Shown here: positions 35,643 through 44,548 of the stretch, in pieces
Layout of the letters: each line of letters opens with the position of its first letter
Numbering within the stretch: position 1 is the first letter of the stretch
Assembly: GCA_963769945.1 (NCBI GenBank)
Contig: CAVYOA010000004.1
Location: 62,001 to 126,000, forward strand
Source of the DNA: WHSW01 sp963769945
GTDB lineage: Bacteria > Actinomycetota > Thermoleophilia > Solirubrobacterales > 70-9
Length of the DNA: 64,000 nt
Direction of reading: 5' to 3'
Notes under the pieces: model-generated
Database searches by the model: none
Seen by the model: the letters and a program-made list of their open reading frames with translations, nothing else
Told to the model about the DNA's origin: nothing
Made by a program: the position numbers and the translations under genes

Positions 35643-36566
35643 TCAATCGAGCTGGGAGCCCTGCGGATCTGCGGTCTCGAGGCCAAACGCGTCACGCGCG
35701 GCAGCCACCAGGTCCAGCACCGGCTCGCTGTCGTTTCCCTCGAGCCAGGCAATGCAGACCTCCGCCGGCTCCAGTCCATTGACAGGACGAAAGACCACCC
35801 CTGACTCGGGGCCCATCGTGTTCACGATCCGCTCTCGGATGATGTTCAGCCCGAGCCCTGCGCGCACCGCTTCGAGCAGTCCGTCGAGCCCTCGAAACTG
35901 CGCTGCGAGCTTGGGCGGACGTCCGCCGCGGTGATTTGCCGCCATCCAGAAGTCGCGGTAGATCGGGTCGGGAACCGTGAAGTCGAAGGTCGGCTCATTG
36001 ATCATCTCGGCGACCGAGATCTCCTGCTTGGCCGCCAGGGGATGGTCGGCGCCGAGGGCGACCCCGCGGGGATCGGTCCACAAGTGCTGCAATTCGAGAC
36101 CGGTCCGATCGAACGCCCCGACTACCACGGCGACGTCGGCGAGGCCGCTGCGCAGGCCCGCCGACGGGTCGACCACCTCAGCGAAGTGAACTCTCAGGTC
36201 CACGTCCGGCCGGCGCTCTGCGAACAGCGAGAGCGTCTCGCCCATCGGCTCGTGATCGGCGGGGACCAAGAAGCCAATCGTGAGGCGAACCTTCTGCCCG
36301 CCGCCCGCCGCCCGCGCGGCTTCCACGGCCCGGTCTGCGCCTCCGAGCACCGAGCGGGCGTGCTCGAGCAGCGCTTCACCCGCCGGCGTCAGCTCGACCT
36401 TGCGGGTGGTGCGATCGAGCAGACGCTCGCCAACGCGCTCCTCGAGCTGGCGGATCTGGCTGCTCAAGGCCTGCTGGGCCAGGTGCAGACGTTCAGCGGC
36501 TCGCGTGAAGTTGAGCTCTTCGGCAACGGCGACGAACGCCCGCAGGTGCTTCAACTCGACACTCAC
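35643..36566 (-). CDS. LysR family transcriptional regulator
   Basis: A 307-residue LysR regulator. The N-terminal winged helix is canonical: LKHLRAFVAVAEELNFTRAA, ERLHLAQQALSSQIRQLEER, then LDRTTRKVELTPAGEALLEH. The effector domain starts with VRLTIGFLVPADHEPMGETL and includes GLDGLLEAVRAGLGLNIIRE. It is divergent from an FAD-linked oxidase gene across 182 bases, the standard LysR-target arrangement, so it probably controls that gene with a small-molecule coinducer. A hairpin terminator follows it. Confidence 0.93.
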   Translation of the reverse strand: MSVELKHLRAFVAVAEELNFTRAAERLHLAQQALSSQIRQLEERVGERLLDRTTRKVELTPAGEALLEHARSVLGGADRAVEAARAAGGGQKVRLTIGFLVPADHEPMGETLSLFAERRPDVDLRVHFAEVVDPSAGLRSGLADVAVVVGAFDRTGLELQHLWTDPRGVALGADHPLAAKQEISVAEMINEPTFDFTVPDPIYRDFWMAANHRGGRPPKLAAQFRGLDGLLEAVRAGLGLNIIRERIVNTMGPESGVVFRPVNGLEPAEVCIAWLEGNDSEPVLDLVAAARDAFGLETADPQGSQLD

Positions 36567-36642
36567 ACCGCGGCGATTCTAGGACCTCTAAGCAGGGAGC
36601 GCTGACGTTGCGCAGGCGGACGCGGCCAAGCAAGCGAGCGCC

Positions 36643-36663
36643 CTTACAACGTAAGCGCGTAAG
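36643..36663. promoter_or_regulatory. Candidate LysR binding site
   Basis: CTTAC-AAC-GTAAG-CGC-GTAAG: an inverted repeat plus an extra direct half-site, midway between the divergent LysR gene and the FAD oxidase. It contains a T-N11-A-compatible palindrome as expected of LysR operators. Confidence 0.45.
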
Positions 36664-36747
36664 TGACACACGCAATCGCTGTTTCCCTTTTCGGTCCACG
36701 CAACGCAACATGGGCGCCCCCGCCTTTACGACCTCAGGAGGACCGAC

Positions 36748-38125
36748 GTGACCACCACCGTTTCCGAGCTCAACCTCGATTCCCTTCGCTCTGCATCCCA
36801 GGGTCCAGTGATCGGCCCCGGCGAGGACGGATGGGACGCCGCCCGTGAAGCGTGGAACCTCAGGGCCGACCAGAAGCCCGCCGCGGTCGCCTGCGTGACC
36901 AGCGTCGCCGACATCGTCGCCGCGGTCGACTTCGCCCGCGCGAACGGTCTACGCCTGGCGCCGCAGGGGACGGGGCACGCCGCCATGGCGCTGGAGGATC
37001 TCGGCGACGTGCTGCTCGTCAAGACGATGCGGATGGGCCGGGTCGAGGTCGATCCCGTCGCTCGGCGAGCCCGCGTCGAGGCCGGTGTCCTCTGGGGCGA
37101 TCTGGCCGTGGCCGCCGGTGAGTACGGGCTCGCCGCCCTTTCCGGCTCTTCGCCCGACGTCGGCGTCGTCGGCTACTCGCTCGGTGGTGGAATCGGCTGG
37201 CTCTCTCGCCGCCACGGGCTCGCCTCCAACTCGATCACGGCGATCGAGCTGGTCACCGCCGACGGCGAGCTAGCACGCGCCGATCGCGATCATGAGCCCG
37301 AGCTCTTCTGGGCGCTTCGCGGCGGCGGGGGCAGCTTCGGGATCGTCACCGGTCTCGAGCTCTCGCTCGTCGAGGTCGAGGAGATCTACGCGGGAAGCGT
37401 CTTCTGGCCTGCCGAGCACGCGAGCGAGTTGCTGCGCTGCCTACCGAGATTGGGCGAGGGAGTTGCCGGTCGAGATGACCACCGGCTTTCGTTTCCTCTG
37501 CCCGCCGCCGATTCCGCAGGTGCCCGAGCCCCTACGAGGCGTACCGGTCGTCGACGTGACCGGCGCTTACGACGGCGACCCGGCAGAGGGCGCCCGTCTG
37601 GTCGACCTGCTGCGATCGGTGGCGCCGCCCCTGATGGACAGCTTCGCGACGATGCCGGCGCCGGGCCTCAGTCACATCTACGGCGACCCCGAGCAGCCGA
37701 CTCCGGGGATGACGCACCAGACGCTCGTCGGCGAGCTCACAGACGAAGCGGTCGACGCTCTGCTCGAAACCGCCGGCCCGGGCTCTGGCAGCCCCCTGTT
37801 GATGGTTGCGCTGCGCCATCTCGGCGGCGCCCTTGCCTCGGCGCCGGAGGGCGCCGGCGCACTCGCCAGGCTGGAGGGCGAGTACGCGGTGTACGGGGTA
37901 GGCGTTCCGATGGCGCCCGAGATGGCCGCTGCGATCGACGCCCATCTCGACCGAGTGATCGATGCCGTCGGGCCTTGGAGCACGGGGCGCGACTACTTGA
38001 ACCTCGCCGAACGGCCCGGCGACGCATCGCGGGCGTTCTCGCCGGACGTTTACCGCAGGCTGATTCAGGTGAAGGCCGACGTCGATCCGCAGGATCTCTT
38101 CCTCGCGAGTCATCCCGTGCGCTGA
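36748..38125 (+). CDS. FAD-binding oxidoreductase, berberine-bridge/GlcD-like (one frame break)
   Basis: A PCMH-type FAD enzyme of about 458 residues. GTG 36748 is supported by AGGAGG six bases upstream. The FAD domain has VACVTSVADIVAAVDFARAN, LRLAPQGTGHAAMALEDLGD, GSSPDVGVVGYSLGGGIGWL and FWALRGGGGSFGIVTGLELS. The frame breaks near 37450 and resumes with YRDWARELPVEMTTGFRFL; the C-terminal berberine-bridge segment is GRDYLNLAERPGDASRAFSP with DPQDLFLASHPVR at the end. Such enzymes oxidise alcohols, aldoses or secondary metabolites and reduce oxygen. The divergent LysR regulator is its likely controller. Confidence 0.83.
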
Positions 38126-38139
38126 GGGCTGCCTGGGAA

Positions 38140-38228
38140 CGGAGGGGGTGGGATTCGAACCCACGGACCGAGAGAACCCGGTCAACAGCTTTCAAGGCTG
38201 CCGCATTCAACCGCTCTGCCACCCCTCC
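38140..38228 (-). tRNA. tRNA-Ser (UGA anticodon)
   Basis: A full class II cloverleaf on the minus strand: acceptor GGAGGGG with CCCCTCC, anticodon loop CTTGAAA (anticodon TGA), an extended variable arm, and the T loop TTCGAAT between GTGGG/CCCAC. The discriminator is G; CCA is not encoded. Confidence 0.95.
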
Positions 38229-38281
38229 TGGAACGGCACGAGCCTACGGGCCGGTTCAGTCTGACGAATAGCCTGCGATCG

Positions 38282-39580
38282 ATGGCGCCGCATTGGAGCA
38301 ACTGGGCGGGCGATCAGAGTTGTGCGCCGGCTGCGATCGAGACGCCGGGCACGCGGGAGGAGCTGGCAAGCGTTGTGCGCCGGGCAGCCGAGCGCGGCCT
38401 GCGCGTTCGAGCCTCGGGCTCGGGCCATTCGTTCACCGACATCGCCCTCACCGACGGCGTCATGGTCCGCTGCGACCGTCTCCAACGGATCCTCGCGGTT
38501 GATCGGGCCAGCGGCCTAGTTAAGGTCGAGGCGGGCATCGTGCTGCGCGATCTCAACCGCAAGCTGGACGGCCTCGGGCTCGCCTTCGAGAACCTCGGCG
38601 ACGTCGACGGTCAGACGCTTGCCGGCTCGATCTCGACCGGTACCCACGGTACGGGGGCGGGGTTTCGCAGCATCTCGGCCCAAGTCGAAGCGATCGAGCT
38701 CGTGCTCGCTGACGGCAGCTCGCTCGAGATCTCGGCCGAGTCCGACGAGGCGACACTCGACTGCGCGCGCATCGGCCTCGGCGCGCTCGGGCTGATCTAC
38801 GCGGTGACGATCCGCACCGTGCCGGCGTTCACCCTCGATCGCGTCGACAGCCCGAAGCCTCTCGGCGAGGTGTTCGACAACCTCGACGAGCTCATTGCCG
38901 CCAACGACCACTTCGAGTTCTACGTCTTCCCCTTCACCGAGACCGCGCTGTGTCGCCGCAGCCGGCGCACCGATGAGCCGCCGCACCCGCGTTCGGCCGC
39001 CCTCGTCTACGCGCAGGAGGTCGTGCTGGAGAACTGGATCGGCGCCGGCTTCGCCTTCGCCGGCCGCCGTCTGCCGGCGCTGCGCCCGCGACTCGCCCGC
39101 CTCGCCTCGCGCGGCACAGGGCGCGCGACCAAGGTCGACAAGTCGTTTCGCGTCTTCGCCAGCGAGCGGCGGATCAAGTTCACCGAGATGGAGTACGGAA
39201 TCCCACGCGAGCACGCGGTCGAGGCGGTTCGCCGGGTACTCGACCTCGCCTCGCGCCCCGAGCACAGCGTCGTTTATCCGATCGAGGTTCGCTTCGTTCG
39301 TGACGACAACGTTGTCCTCAGCGCCGCTCACGAACGCGAGACTTGCTACGTCGCCGTCCACCAGGATCCCAAGCTCGACTGGGAGTCGTACTTCCGTGGC
39401 GTCGAGGAGATCATGAACGGCTACGGCGGCCGCCCCCATTGGGGCAAGCGCCACTTCCAGACGGCCGCGAGCCTCGAGCCACGCTACCCGCGCTGGGCGG
39501 AGTTTCAGGCGCTACGGACAAAGCTAGATCCCGAGCGGCGGTTCGCCAACGCCTACACCGAGCGGGTTCTCGGCCGTTAG
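38282..39580 (+). CDS. D-arabinono-1,4-lactone oxidase family FAD-linked oxidase
   Basis: A 432-residue aldonolactone oxidase/alditol oxidase-type enzyme. The PCMH FAD domain shows VRASGSGHSFTDIALTDGVM, NLGDVDGQTLAGSISTGTHG and GLGALGLIYAVTIRTVPA; the ALO domain ends with GRPHWGKRHFQ and DPERRFANAYTERVL. HWGK(x)H is the conserved catalytic block. It oxidises sugar-acid lactones or alditols using oxygen. Its stop overlaps by four bases the convergent stop of an amino-acid deaminase/aldolase gene, a pairing often retained in actinobacteria. Confidence 0.92.
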   Translation: MAPHWSNWAGDQSCAPAAIETPGTREELASVVRRAAERGLRVRASGSGHSFTDIALTDGVMVRCDRLQRILAVDRASGLVKVEAGIVLRDLNRKLDGLGLAFENLGDVDGQTLAGSISTGTHGTGAGFRSISAQVEAIELVLADGSSLEISAESDEATLDCARIGLGALGLIYAVTIRTVPAFTLDRVDSPKPLGEVFDNLDELIAANDHFEFYVFPFTETALCRRSRRTDEPPHPRSAALVYAQEVVLENWIGAGFAFAGRRLPALRPRLARLASRGTGRATKVDKSFRVFASERRIKFTEMEYGIPREHAVEAVRRVLDLASRPEHSVVYPIEVRFVRDDNVVLSAAHERETCYVAVHQDPKLDWESYFRGVEEIMNGYGGRPHWGKRHFQTAASLEPRYPRWAEFQALRTKLDPERRFANAYTERVLGR

Positions 39581-40851
39581 CCGAAAGCCAACCCCTCGCC
39601 ACGGTACGTCGCAACCTCATCGACGACGCGCTCGCCTTCGATCAGATAGAGCGAGTTGAAGCGCTCACAAAGCTCACCCGCCTTGGCGTGGCGAAGATAA
39701 ACACGGTCGCCAACGCGCAGGCCGTAGGCGGCGGCGCCGGTGACCGGCGTCTGGACCTCGCCGGCGCCTTCCTGGCGATCGAGGCGCAGGCCACCGGGCA
39801 GGTAGGGCTGTGGCAATCGATCCGGGCCCGCAGCGCCCGAGCCGATGTAGCCGCCACCGAACAGGGTCGCGACGCCGCCGACCGGCCGCCGCACCACCGG
39901 CAGACAGAAGATCGCCGCCGGCTCGAGCTCGAGTGAGCGGTAGCTGTCGAACAGCGCTGGCGCGTAGAAGCCCGAGCCGGCGCTGAGCTCGTCGACCACG
40001 CCCATCGCTGCGGTGCGGGCGAGGCTGCCGGTGCCCCCACCGTTGACGAAGTCGAGCTCGCCGCCGTGAGCCGCGGCCACAGCGCGAACCGCCGCGACGA
40101 TCTCGGGCAGCCGCCTGGCGATGTCGCGCTCAGACGATGACTGCATCGTGCGGATCGCCGCGCTGCGCACCGGCTTACCGACGACCTGGTCGCCGACGCC
40201 GGCGATCTGGCCCTCGTAGGCCATCAGCCCGGCGAGCCTCGTCCCCGGGCGCTCGACGACCTCCTCGGCCATGCGCTCGGCTCGGGTGACGTCGTGAATC
40301 GGCGAGCGCTTGGGCCCGATGCGCGACATTCGTCCTCCCAGCGGCCACCAGCCGACGTCGATGTCGAGGCAGACGCCTACTCGAGCGTGACCGGCGCCGA
40401 TCGCGCCCTCGATCAGGTCGAGGTGGGGACGGTCGTCGACCATCAGCACCGGCGCGCGCTCGGGCGATTCGGCGGCTATACGCCCGACCGCGGCGATCGC
40501 GCGGCGATCGACGGTGGGATAGGCGACGACGATGTCGTCGAAGCCCTGGCTCGAGAGATGGAGCGCCTCGCTGACGCTGAAGGCGAGGACGCCGTGAAAG
40601 CCGGGGTCGAGCTCGAGAATGCGGCGCAGGACCGAGGTCGAGCGCACCGATTTGGAGGCGATGCGAATCGGCAGGCCGCTCGACTGCGCCAGCAGCCGCT
40701 GTGAGTTTCGGCGCATCGCGTCGAGGTCGACGAACGCGAACGGCGGCGTGGCCGTCGCCAGGATCGAGTCGTAACGCGCCTTCAGCACCTCGAGGTCCAC
40801 AGCGCGGCGAGGGTATCTGGATGGCTGACGGATGGCTGTGGGCGGGCTCAC
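39577..40851 (-). CDS. PLP-dependent amino acid deaminase/aldolase (D-threonine aldolase-like)
   Basis: A 424-residue fold-type III PLP enzyme with an alanine-racemase-like N-terminal barrel. LPIRIASKSVRSTSVLRRIL holds the PLP lysine; GVCLDIDVGWWPLGGRMSRI and LDFVNGGGTGSLARTA form the cofactor phosphate site; the C-terminal DSD1-like domain has YGLRVGDRVYLRHAKAGELC with likely metal ligands His and Cys. Relatives act as D-threonine aldolases or D-serine dehydratases. The gene converges on the aldonolactone oxidase. Substrate inferred only from family. Confidence 0.85.
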   Translation of the reverse strand: MSPPTAIRQPSRYPRRAVDLEVLKARYDSILATATPPFAFVDLDAMRRNSQRLLAQSSGLPIRIASKSVRSTSVLRRILELDPGFHGVLAFSVSEALHLSSQGFDDIVVAYPTVDRRAIAAVGRIAAESPERAPVLMVDDRPHLDLIEGAIGAGHARVGVCLDIDVGWWPLGGRMSRIGPKRSPIHDVTRAERMAEEVVERPGTRLAGLMAYEGQIAGVGDQVVGKPVRSAAIRTMQSSSERDIARRLPEIVAAVRAVAAAHGGELDFVNGGGTGSLARTAAMGVVDELSAGSGFYAPALFDSYRSLELEPAAIFCLPVVRRPVGGVATLFGGGYIGSGAAGPDRLPQPYLPGGLRLDRQEGAGEVQTPVTGAAAYGLRVGDRVYLRHAKAGELCERFNSLYLIEGERVVDEVATYRGEGLAFG

Positions 40852-40888
40852 CCGCGCCCGTGCCCGCGCGTAGAATCGGCGGCCCCAA

Positions 40889-40977
40889 GGACAGGTGGCC
40901 GAGTGGCTGAAGGCACTCGCCTGCTAAGCGAGTAGGGGGCGCAAGCTCTCTCGCGGGTTCGAATCCCGCCCTGTCCG
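40889..40977 (+). tRNA. tRNA-Ser (GCU anticodon)
   Basis: A class II cloverleaf with acceptor GGACAGG/CCTGTCC, anticodon stem CTCGC/GCGAG around loop CTGCTAA (anticodon GCT), a long variable arm, T-arm GCGGG-TTCGAAT-CCCGC, discriminator G. CCA is not encoded. Confidence 0.96.
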
Positions 40978-41015
40978 CTCCAAGGCGGCGAGTCGCTTGC
41001 GGATAGCGTGCACCG

Positions 41016-41585
41016 ATGCGCCTGCCGCTCTCACGCCTGGCGATCCTGTTCGCGATCGGCGCCGCCGGTGGGCTGATCGGCGATCAGGGCCACGTCGAGT
41101 CGGGCACCACCGAGTACCTCTCCGACGCCGTTCCGTTCGTCTGGGAGAGCGCGCTTTGGTTTCCCTTGCTCGTCGGGCTCGGCACGGTGGCTGTCGGCGT
41201 GACTCGTTTGCGGCTGGGCGAGCGGACGCCGAACCCGAGTTGGAACGACGGCCTCCTCGGGATCGTCTTGGTCATCGGTCTCTATGCGCTCACCGCCGTG
41301 CTTCGGGGAGAGCCGCTGACGCCTGCCACCGTCCTTTGCTTCTGCGCCGCGATCGCGATCTGCCTGCGGATTGGCGGCGGTCGACCGGCCCTGATCTGCG
41401 GCGTGCTCGCCGCGATCATCGGCACCGTCGTCGAGATCGTCTTGGTCGCGCTCGACGCCGCGGCCTACGCCGAGGAGATCGACACGCTCGCCGGCGTCGC
41501 GCCCTGGTTGCCTGCGCTGTATCTCGCCTTTGGTTTCGTCGCCGCCCGGCTTGCAGAGTTGCTGGCGGTGCCGGCCCGCGAATGA
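41016..41585 (+). CDS. Hypothetical integral membrane protein (INSIG-like features)
   Basis: A 189-residue protein with six or so hydrophobic segments. Polar residues in the first loop (GDQGHVESGTTEYL, then PFVWESALWFPLLVG) and the last helix APWLPALYLAFGFVAARLAE faintly resemble the INSIG domain, which in eukaryotes binds sterols; this is a pattern impression only. No enzymatic motif is seen. It lies between a tRNA-Ser and an L,D-transpeptidase gene on the same strand. The ATG at 41016 gives an immediate hydrophobic N-terminus. Confidence 0.6.
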   Translation: MRLPLSRLAILFAIGAAGGLIGDQGHVESGTTEYLSDAVPFVWESALWFPLLVGLGTVAVGVTRLRLGERTPNPSWNDGLLGIVLVIGLYALTAVLRGEPLTPATVLCFCAAIAICLRIGGGRPALICGVLAAIIGTVVEIVLVALDAAAYAEEIDTLAGVAPWLPALYLAFGFVAARLAELLAVPARE

Positions 41586-41624
41586 CCTGTGGGGCCGCGT
41601 CAGCGCCTCGGTAGCTTGACCGAG

Positions 41625-42422
41625 ATGATCGAACGCATCCCCGCCTGCGCCCTCGCCGGATCGCTGCTCGCAATCGCCCTCGGCGGGTGCGGTGACGACA
41701 ACGGCAAGCCCCCAACGGTCACGGTTTCAACCGAGAGCGTGGTAGCGGCGCAAACTCCCACAGCAGCGAGCTCGCCGGCGCCCGAGCGCGATCCCGAGTT
41801 GGCGCTCAACCATCCCGCCAACAGTTATCCAGTGATTTGGCTTCGCAAGGGCGTGCGGGTTGAGATGCGCACCGAGCCCGGCGGCGGCGAGCTTGTCGAG
41901 GTCGTAGATCAGAGCACGGAGTTCAAGTCGCCGACGACGTTCGGCGTGGTCGAGCGCCAGGGCAAGTGGGCGGGCGTCACGACGCCGAAGCTGGCCAACA
42001 ACGAGCTCGGCTGGATCGAGCTCGATCGAAAGCGCCTTCATGCAGGCTGGACGCGGACCTCGATCACCGTCGATCTCTCCGAGCGCCGCGCAGAGCTGAG
42101 CGAAGGCGGCAAGATCGTGAAGTCGTTCGCGGTCACGGTGGGAGCGCCCGAAAGCCAAACGCCAACCGGGCGCTTCGCCGTCACCGACACGTTTCGCGGC
42201 AACCTCGACCAGTCTGCGTACGGGTGCTGCGCGCTTGCCCTGAGCGCGAACCAACCCGATCTCCCCTCGGGCTGGATTGGGGGTAGCCGGATTGCGATTC
42301 ACGGAACGGCGGGCGCGCTCGGCGTCGCCGAGTCCAGTGGTTGCGTGCGCGCCGCTGATGCCGATGTCGACGAGCTCGTCAGCAAGGTCCCTCTCGGCAC
42401 GCCCGTGTTCATCCGTGCCTGA
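41625..42422 (+). CDS. L,D-transpeptidase (YkuD) lipoprotein
   Basis: A 265-residue exported cell-wall enzyme forming 3-3 cross-links in peptidoglycan. The lipobox is LLAIALGGC-GDD after MIERIPACALAGS; a Ser/Thr/Pro-rich linker and a small SH3-like domain (VEMRTEPGGGELVEVVDQST) follow; the YkuD domain (about 135-265) has SITVDLSERRAELSEGGKIV, TPTGRFAVTD, IAIHGTAG and the catalytic SSGCVRAADAD with Cys and Arg. The start at 41625 was chosen because it gives a proper lipoprotein signal. Confidence 0.9.
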   Translation: MIERIPACALAGSLLAIALGGCGDDNGKPPTVTVSTESVVAAQTPTAASSPAPERDPELALNHPANSYPVIWLRKGVRVEMRTEPGGGELVEVVDQSTEFKSPTTFGVVERQGKWAGVTTPKLANNELGWIELDRKRLHAGWTRTSITVDLSERRAELSEGGKIVKSFAVTVGAPESQTPTGRFAVTDTFRGNLDQSAYGCCALALSANQPDLPSGWIGGSRIAIHGTAGALGVAESSGCVRAADADVDELVSKVPLGTPVFIRA

Positions 42423-42440
42423 CCAGGCCTCGGCCGTGCT

Positions 42441-43820
42441 TCAGCCGGCTGCTGCGACCTGCTCGTGCAACGACGCTTCGAGGTCGGCTGCGAACTCGTC
42501 GATGTCGGCCAGCACGTCGCGGTCGCCGGCGAGGCCGAAGTAGACGCCGCCGTCGTAGCTCAGCAGCCCGATCGACAGGGCGTGATGTTGCGGCGATAGG
42601 GGAACGAAGGGATAGATCGAAGCTAGCCGGTGCCCAAGCAGGAAGAAGGGAACTTGAGGACCGGGGACGTTCGAGACGACGAGGTTGAATGCGAGTGGTC
42701 GCGAGAGGGCGCCGGCGAGGACGCGATTGATCGTGGGTGGGGTCCACCCGGTGGCCTCTACGATGAGCGAGGCCGCCCGCGCCTGTTCAGACGCTTTCAG
42801 TCGCGTCGTTTCGGTGTTGACCAGGGCGAGGCGGGCTCCGGGGTCGAGCTCACCGATCGGCAAGGAGACGAGCAGCGTCGCGATCCGATTGCCGAGCTCG
42901 AGATCCTCTTCGGGTCGGCGGATGCTCATCGGTACGAGGGCTACGAGATGATCGGGTACGCGCTCGTCGCGGCGCTCGAAAAGACGGCGCAGGCCACCTG
43001 CGGCGACCGAGAGGATGACGTCGTTCACGGTCGCTTCGGTCCCCGCTCGCGTCGACTTCAGTAGTTCGAGCTCGGTCGCGACGTATGCGACCCGGCGATC
43101 ACGCCCGATCTCTTCATTGATGAACGTCTTCGGCGCGGTCGGCCCGCTGGCGGCGAGCTTGGCGAAGCCTTCGGCTGTATCGCGTACCCGAGTCGCGGTC
43201 GCGCGCGGCATCGAGATCGCCTCTCGGGCGGCGTTGCGAGCCGCCGCTAACGGGCCCGTGATCCGACGCGATGCGCCACGGATCAGCAGCATCTCGGGGC
43301 TCGGCTCGTCAGGCTCCCAGGGCTCGGAGGGCAGCTCCATCTCGGTCCCGTCGTCGTTCGGGTCGAGGATGATCGTGCCGACGTCGACCGCGGCGACACC
43401 ATCGACAAGCGCGTGATGGGTTTTCGGGACGATCGCAAAGCGCTTGTCGTCGAGGCCCTCGACGAGGTAGATCTGCCATAGCGGGCGGGTGAAGTCCAGC
43501 GGCTCGGACATGATCCGCCCGACGAGCTCGCGCAGCTCGGTCATCGTGGCGGGTGCCGGCAAGGCGGCGCGACGGACGTGCCAGCGAATGTCGAAGCGCG
43601 GGTCGTCGCTCCAGACGGGGTTGTCGAGGTTGAAGCGCACCGGTGTGATCCGCTGGCGAAAGCGCGGCACCAGCGCCAGGCGGCTGTCGACGTGGCCCAG
43701 CAGGTCTTCGTATGAGGGCGCGGCGCCCTCGAAGATCATCGTCGCGCCGACGTGGACGTGAATCGGCCCTCGCTCGGCGAGCAGCGAGGACATGTCCGAA
43801 GCCGAGAGGCGCTCGTTCAA
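42441..43820 (-). CDS. Wax ester synthase / diacylglycerol acyltransferase (WS/DGAT)
   Basis: A 459-residue acyltransferase making triacylglycerol or wax esters for storage at the membrane surface. The catalytic HHxxxDG is in VPKTHHALVDGVAAVD; supporting motifs are NERLSASDMSSLLAERGPIH at the N-terminus, RPLWQIYLVEGL, ATVNDVILSVAAGGLRR and NLVVSNVPGPQVPFFLLGHR. The TTG at 43820 is chosen because it overlaps the upstream stop as TTGA and gives the family's standard N-terminus; the next ATG would remove it. Co-transcription with the upstream SnoaL-like gene is likely. Confidence 0.93.
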   Translation of the reverse strand: MNERLSASDMSSLLAERGPIHVHVGATMIFEGAAPSYEDLLGHVDSRLALVPRFRQRITPVRFNLDNPVWSDDPRFDIRWHVRRAALPAPATMTELRELVGRIMSEPLDFTRPLWQIYLVEGLDDKRFAIVPKTHHALVDGVAAVDVGTIILDPNDDGTEMELPSEPWEPDEPSPEMLLIRGASRRITGPLAAARNAAREAISMPRATATRVRDTAEGFAKLAASGPTAPKTFINEEIGRDRRVAYVATELELLKSTRAGTEATVNDVILSVAAGGLRRLFERRDERVPDHLVALVPMSIRRPEEDLELGNRIATLLVSLPIGELDPGARLALVNTETTRLKASEQARAASLIVEATGWTPPTINRVLAGALSRPLAFNLVVSNVPGPQVPFFLLGHRLASIYPFVPLSPQHHALSIGLLSYDGGVYFGLAGDRDVLADIDEFAADLEASLHEQVAAAG

Positions 43821-44224
43821 GTGGCGCGGTCGGCGGCCATGAACTCGCGCAGGCCACTGTCGGCCTCGCTGCGGATCTTGCCCTGAACCGGGGGAGACCA
43901 GCCGGCGATGACCCCGACCGGGCCGAGCGCTTGGCGGGTCCATGCCCAGAGATCGAAGTCGTCTTTGTGGTCGACGATCAGTCCATTCTCGAAGCGAAAG
44001 CGCGCCTCGATCACGTTGTGGACCTTGCGCCCGGTGCGAAACGTGTAGTCGGCCTCCCAATGTGCCGAGCCGTGGTCGTCGTCTGCCCCGACCTCCGAGT
44101 GCACGACCTCGAGATCCTTCGCCCGCTCACACAGCATGCGCCACATCGAGCCGACCTCGGGCCCGTTGAGATCGGTGAAGACTGGATCGGAGAAGTGCGC
44201 GTTGGGCGCGTAACAGGCGGCCAT
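43817..44224 (-). CDS. SnoaL/NTF2-like fold protein (start uncertain)
   Basis: A small cone-shaped NTF2-like protein (135 residues from ATG 44224). MAACYAPNAHFSDPVFTDLN, SAHWEADYTFRTGRKVHNVI and RFRFENGLIVDHKDDFDLWA are typical of the SnoaL-like group of isomerases/cyclases and ligand binders. The frame continues about 22 codons upstream with family-like sequence (LINRLYEAFARTDGEA) but without ATG, GTG or TTG before a TAG, so the true start may be a rare codon near 44290 or hidden by a base error. The stop overlaps the WS/DGAT TTG. Confidence 0.75.
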   Translation of the reverse strand: MAACYAPNAHFSDPVFTDLNGPEVGSMWRMLCERAKDLEVVHSEVGADDDHGSAHWEADYTFRTGRKVHNVIEARFRFENGLIVDHKDDFDLWAWTRQALGPVGVIAGWSPPVQGKIRSEADSGLREFMAADRAT

Positions 44225-44403
44225 CGCCTCGCCGTCGGTGCGTGCGAACGCCTCATAGAGGCGGTTGATCAGGGCGGTGTTGGTGGCGTCGTCGGCGATG
44301 CAGGCGATCCTATATCGCCTGGTCGCGAGCTTCTTCTAGCCGGCAGTTGCGCCCCACGACCCAGACCGACCGCCCAATCCCGCGCCACCTAGAATCACCC
44401 GCG

Positions 44404-44477
44404 GGGCCCGTAGCTCAGCCGGATAGAGCGTCGGTCTACGAAACCGAAGGTCACAGGTTCGAATCCTGTCGGGCCCG
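44404..44477 (+). tRNA. tRNA-Arg (ACG anticodon)
   Basis: A complete cloverleaf: acceptor GGGCCCG/CGGGCCC, D-stem GCTC/GAGC, anticodon stem TCGGT/ACCGA around CTACGAA (anticodon ACG), T-arm ACAGG-TTCGAAT-CCTGT, discriminator G. Its 3' part from the anticodon loop onward is repeated at 45533-45576, so it served as an integration site. Confidence 0.96.
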
Positions 44478-44479
44478 CT
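44436..44479 (+). repeat. Putative attL within tRNA-Arg
   Basis: A 44-base direct repeat, identical to 45533-45576. It begins in the tRNA anticodon loop (CTACGAA), includes the T-arm and acceptor 3' strand, and ends two bases beyond the discriminator. Confidence 0.85.
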
Positions 44480-44482
44480 AGA

Positions 44483-44511
44483 AAACCGCTGGTAACGGTT
44501 TAGATTTTTTT
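44483..44511 (+). terminator. Rho-independent terminator after tRNA-Arg
   Basis: AAACCG (44483-44488), a seven-base loop, CGGTTT (44496-44501), then AGATTTTTTT. A textbook intrinsic terminator, unusual in this GC-rich genome; it belongs to the inserted element because it lies after attL. Confidence 0.8.
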
Positions 44512-44548
44512 CTGCCTGTCGCCACAGCCCGGCGACAACGGACCCCTA

